This document shows positions 61,992-64,000 of a DNA stretch of 64,000 nt, piece after piece. Every line of letters starts with the position of its first letter. The first letter of the stretch is position 1. The DNA lies in assembly GCF_030499575.1 (NCBI RefSeq), contig NZ_JASTLC010000001.1, positions 372,001-436,000 of the forward strand. Reading direction: 5' to 3'. The position numbers were made by a program, and so were the translations under genes. Source of the stretch: Streptomyces sp. DG2A-72. Lineage in GTDB: Bacteria; Actinomycetota; Actinomycetes; Streptomycetales; Streptomycetaceae. Under the pieces are notes generated by a model. It had not been told where the DNA came from. It made no database searches and saw only the letters and a program-made list of their open reading frames with translations.

Positions 61992-63036
61992 TCACCGGGC
62001 AGGCGAGGCGCCGTGTGGTGGCGGGCGGGGTGCGGCCGGTTTCGATGGCGTCGAGCAGCAGCCGGGTGGCGGCCTCGCCCATCGCCCGGTGCGGCAGCGC
62101 GACCGAGGTGAGGGGCGGGGTCAGGAAGGCGGCCATGTGCTCCTGGTCGTCGTAGCCCACGATCGACAGCTCGTCGGGGACGATGATCCCGAGCCGGGTC
62201 GCGGCGTGCAGGACGCCCGCCGCGACCCGGTCGTTGTAGCAGAAGATCCCGGTGGGCCGCCGGGCGGCGGGGGCGTCGGCGAGCAGCTGCTCGGCGCCGC
62301 GGTAGCCGCCGGAGATCTCGCCTCCGGTCCGTACGACCCACTCCTTGGGGACGGTGATCCCCTCGGCCCGCAGCGCGTCCCGGAAGCCGCGCAGCCGCTC
62401 CACCGACGCGATGTCGTCCTGCCCTCCCACCAGGCCGATCCTGCGGTGGCCCTGCTCCAGCAGCAGCCTCGCCGCCGTACGGCCACCGGCGCGCTCGGCG
62501 GGGATGACGGAGGGCAGCGAGTCGTCCTCGGGCAGGCAGTTGGCGAGCACCGAGTGGGTGCGGTGCAGGCCTTCGGGGACACGGACACGACGCAGGGACA
62601 TGGCCGCGTAGATGATGCCGTCCACCCTGCGGTCGAGGAGTTCGGCGACGGCCGCGTCCTCCTTGGCCGGGTCGCCGCCGGAGTCGACGGTCAGCACCAG
62701 GTGCTCACTGCTCCAGGCCGTCTCCATCGCGCCCCGCAGCAGCCGGCCCGCGAACGGCGACGAGGCGATCTCGTCGGTGACCAGCCCGATCACGGCCGTA
62801 CGACTGCGGCGCAGACCGCGTGCGAGAGGGTCGGGCCGGTAGCCGAGCTGGGCGGCGGCCTGCCGGATGCGTTCCTGGGTGGCGGGCGAGAGGTTGCCCT
62901 GGGCGCGGCCGTTGAACACGAAGGAGACAGCGGTGTGCGACACGCCGGCCAGCCGGGCCACGTCCCGTGACGTGGGACGCGCGGTGCCGTTCGTCTTCCT
63001 GTCCTCGGCGCTGCCCATGCCGTCCGCCGCCCTCAT
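61954..63036 (-). CDS. LacI-family repressor
   Basis: A 360-residue LacI. The HTH is SRDVARLAGVSHTAVSFVFNGR at residues 23-44, with hinge helix ATQERIRQAAAQLGYRPDPLARGL and a periplasmic-binding-fold effector domain (VVRTGGEISGGYRGAEQLL, SIVGYDDQEHMAAFLTPPLTSV). It is the likely repressor of the GH32/importer genes. The ATG at 63036 has GGTGGGGG upstream; an internal ATG at 63018 is possible. It shows an unusually long stretch before the HTH. Confidence 0.92.
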   Translation of the reverse strand: MRAADGMGSAEDRKTNGTARPTSRDVARLAGVSHTAVSFVFNGRAQGNLSPATQERIRQAAAQLGYRPDPLARGLRRSRTAVIGLVTDEIASSPFAGRLLRGAMETAWSSEHLVLTVDSGGDPAKEDAAVAELLDRRVDGIIYAAMSLRRVRVPEGLHRTHSVLANCLPEDDSLPSVIPAERAGGRTAARLLLEQGHRRIGLVGGQDDIASVERLRGFRDALRAEGITVPKEWVVRTGGEISGGYRGAEQLLADAPAARRPTGIFCYNDRVAAGVLHAATRLGIIVPDELSIVGYDDQEHMAAFLTPPLTSVALPHRAMGEAATRLLLDAIETGRTPPATTRRLACPVISRASVGPAPTR

Positions 63037-63159
63037 CCCCCACCCGTCCGGTTGATCACTCCTCAGCCTATCCGGCACCCGGAGGCATCGGCCCTGCCCG
63101 CCCGGGCGCGAAATCGCATACTGGCTGGACGACGACACAGTCAACGGGAAGGTCCGACC

Positions 63160-63990
63160 GTGCTCAGCATCCCGGCACACACGCTCAACGACGGTACGCA
63201 GATCCCCGCCATCGGCCTGGGCACCTGGCCGATGAACGACACACAGGCCGAGCAGGCGGTCGGCGCCGCGCTGGAGATGGGCTACCGGCTCGTCGACACG
63301 GCGACGAACTACCGCAACGAGACCGGAGTCGGCCGGGGCGTCGCGACCAGCGGCGTGCCTCGTGAGGAGGTCGTGGTGACCACGAAGCTTCCGGGACGGC
63401 ACCACGGTTACGAGGAGACCCTCGCCTCCTTCGAGGAGTCCCGCGGCCGGCTCGGCCTGGACTACGTCGACCTGTATCTCATCCACTGGCCGCTCCCCCG
63501 CGTCGACAAGTACGTCGACTCCTGGAAGGCCATGATCAAACTCCGCGAGGACGGCCTCGTGCGGTCGATCGGGGTCTCCAACTTCACGGCCGAGCACATC
63601 GAACGGCTGGAGAAGGAGACCGGGGTCCTGCCGTCCTTGAACCAGATCGAGCTGCACCCGCTGTTCCCGCAGGAGGACCTGCGGGCCTTCCACGCCGGCA
63701 AGGGCATCGTCACCGAGAGCTGGAGCCCGCTGGGCCGTGGCTCCCAGCTGCTGGACGATCCCGTCGTCACCGGCATCGCCGAGGCGCACGGGGTGAAGCC
63801 GGGCCAGGTCGTGCTGCGCTGGCACACACAGCTGGGCGCGCTGCCCATCCCGAAGTCGGCCAGCCCCGAGCGGCAGCGCGAGAACCTCGACGTCTTCGGC
63901 TTCGAACTCGATGACGCGCAGCTGGAGGCGCTCGCCGACCGCACTCACCGGCGCCTGGGCGGGGACCCCGAGGTGCACGAGGAGTTCTGA
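63160..63990 (+). CDS. aldo/keto reductase
   Basis: A 276-residue AKR. The catalytic tetrad is Asp46, Tyr51, Lys76 and His109 (LVDTATNYRNE, VVVTTKLPGR, YLIHWPLP); the NADPH site is IPKSASPERQRENLDVF. GGGAAGG seven bases before the GTG supports the start. It reduces small aldehydes or ketones, possibly methylglyoxal. It diverges from the LacI gene. The stop is ten bases before the window end. Confidence 0.92.
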   Translation: MLSIPAHTLNDGTQIPAIGLGTWPMNDTQAEQAVGAALEMGYRLVDTATNYRNETGVGRGVATSGVPREEVVVTTKLPGRHHGYEETLASFEESRGRLGLDYVDLYLIHWPLPRVDKYVDSWKAMIKLREDGLVRSIGVSNFTAEHIERLEKETGVLPSLNQIELHPLFPQEDLRAFHAGKGIVTESWSPLGRGSQLLDDPVVTGIAEAHGVKPGQVVLRWHTQLGALPIPKSASPERQRENLDVFGFELDDAQLEALADRTHRRLGGDPEVHEEF

Positions 63991-64000
63991 GTCGGCTCCT

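Noticed and set aside
1..64000. CRISPR array, insertion sequence, prophage, tRNA or rRNA
   Set aside because: I saw no regularly spaced repeats, transposase, integrase, terminal inverted repeats or tRNA-like cloverleaf. The relic genes are not flanked by IS ends.

Overview
The window is very GC-rich, with strongly GC-biased third codon positions and many GTG starts. It carries a conservon, a streptogrisin-type protease, RsbU/SpoIIE-type phosphatases, heterotetrameric sarcosine oxidase and Tat-dependent sugar uptake. Together these point to an actinomycete, almost certainly Streptomyces, in a chromosomal (probably arm or sub-arm) accessory region. I see no rRNA, tRNA, CRISPR array, insertion sequence or phage genes.

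Layout. 0-6 kb is a decaying stretch. It holds a LuxR-tail relic, a nitroreductase relic, a sigma-factor relic and a molybdenum-hydroxylase large-subunit relic, interspersed with intact MarR, azoreductase, ECF sigma factor, ArsR/quinone-oxidoreductase and [2Fe-2S] subunit genes. 6-17 kb holds a chloramphenicol-phosphotransferase homologue, a MASE1 membrane sensor paired with a PP2C phosphatase, a secreted protease, two divergently transcribed PAS/GAF/PP2C paralogues and an MMPL exporter. 17-25 kb is a tight one-carbon operon (glyA-soxB-soxD-soxA-soxG-purU) with a divergent GntR regulator and a perfect operator palindrome. 26-31 kb is a conservon (cvnA-B-C-D plus two P450s) in which the cvnA frame has no stop before cvnC. 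31-42 kb is a two-arm surface-glycan locus. One arm has UDP-GlcNAc 2-epimerase, two methyltransferases, a coiled-coil protein and a tandem glycosyltransferase. The other has a UDP-sugar dehydrogenase and two more glycosyltransferases. The chemistry fits supply of UDP-ManNAc and UDP-ManNAcA.

42-55 kb contains LysR/SDR, a YciO-type protein, dienelactone hydrolase, a GH64 glucanase with a LacI-type operator, a TetR-controlled two-gene operon with two near-identical 15-17 bp operators, and WYL and VOC relics. It continues with an MHYT membrane sensor, a metallophosphoesterase, an LLM oxidoreductase, a TauD dioxygenase, and relics of an OmpR regulator and a PhoX-like phosphatase. 55-63 kb is a fructan/sucrose locus: an exported GH32 enzyme diverges from an ABC importer operon (binding protein, two permeases, intracellular GH32), followed by a LacI repressor and an aldo/keto reductase.

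The recurring oddity is gene decay by internal deletion. At least eight genes are reduced to joined ends or tails, several with the reading frame broken at the joint, and without transposon debris. Family assignments rest on motifs recognised by eye; no database search was run.
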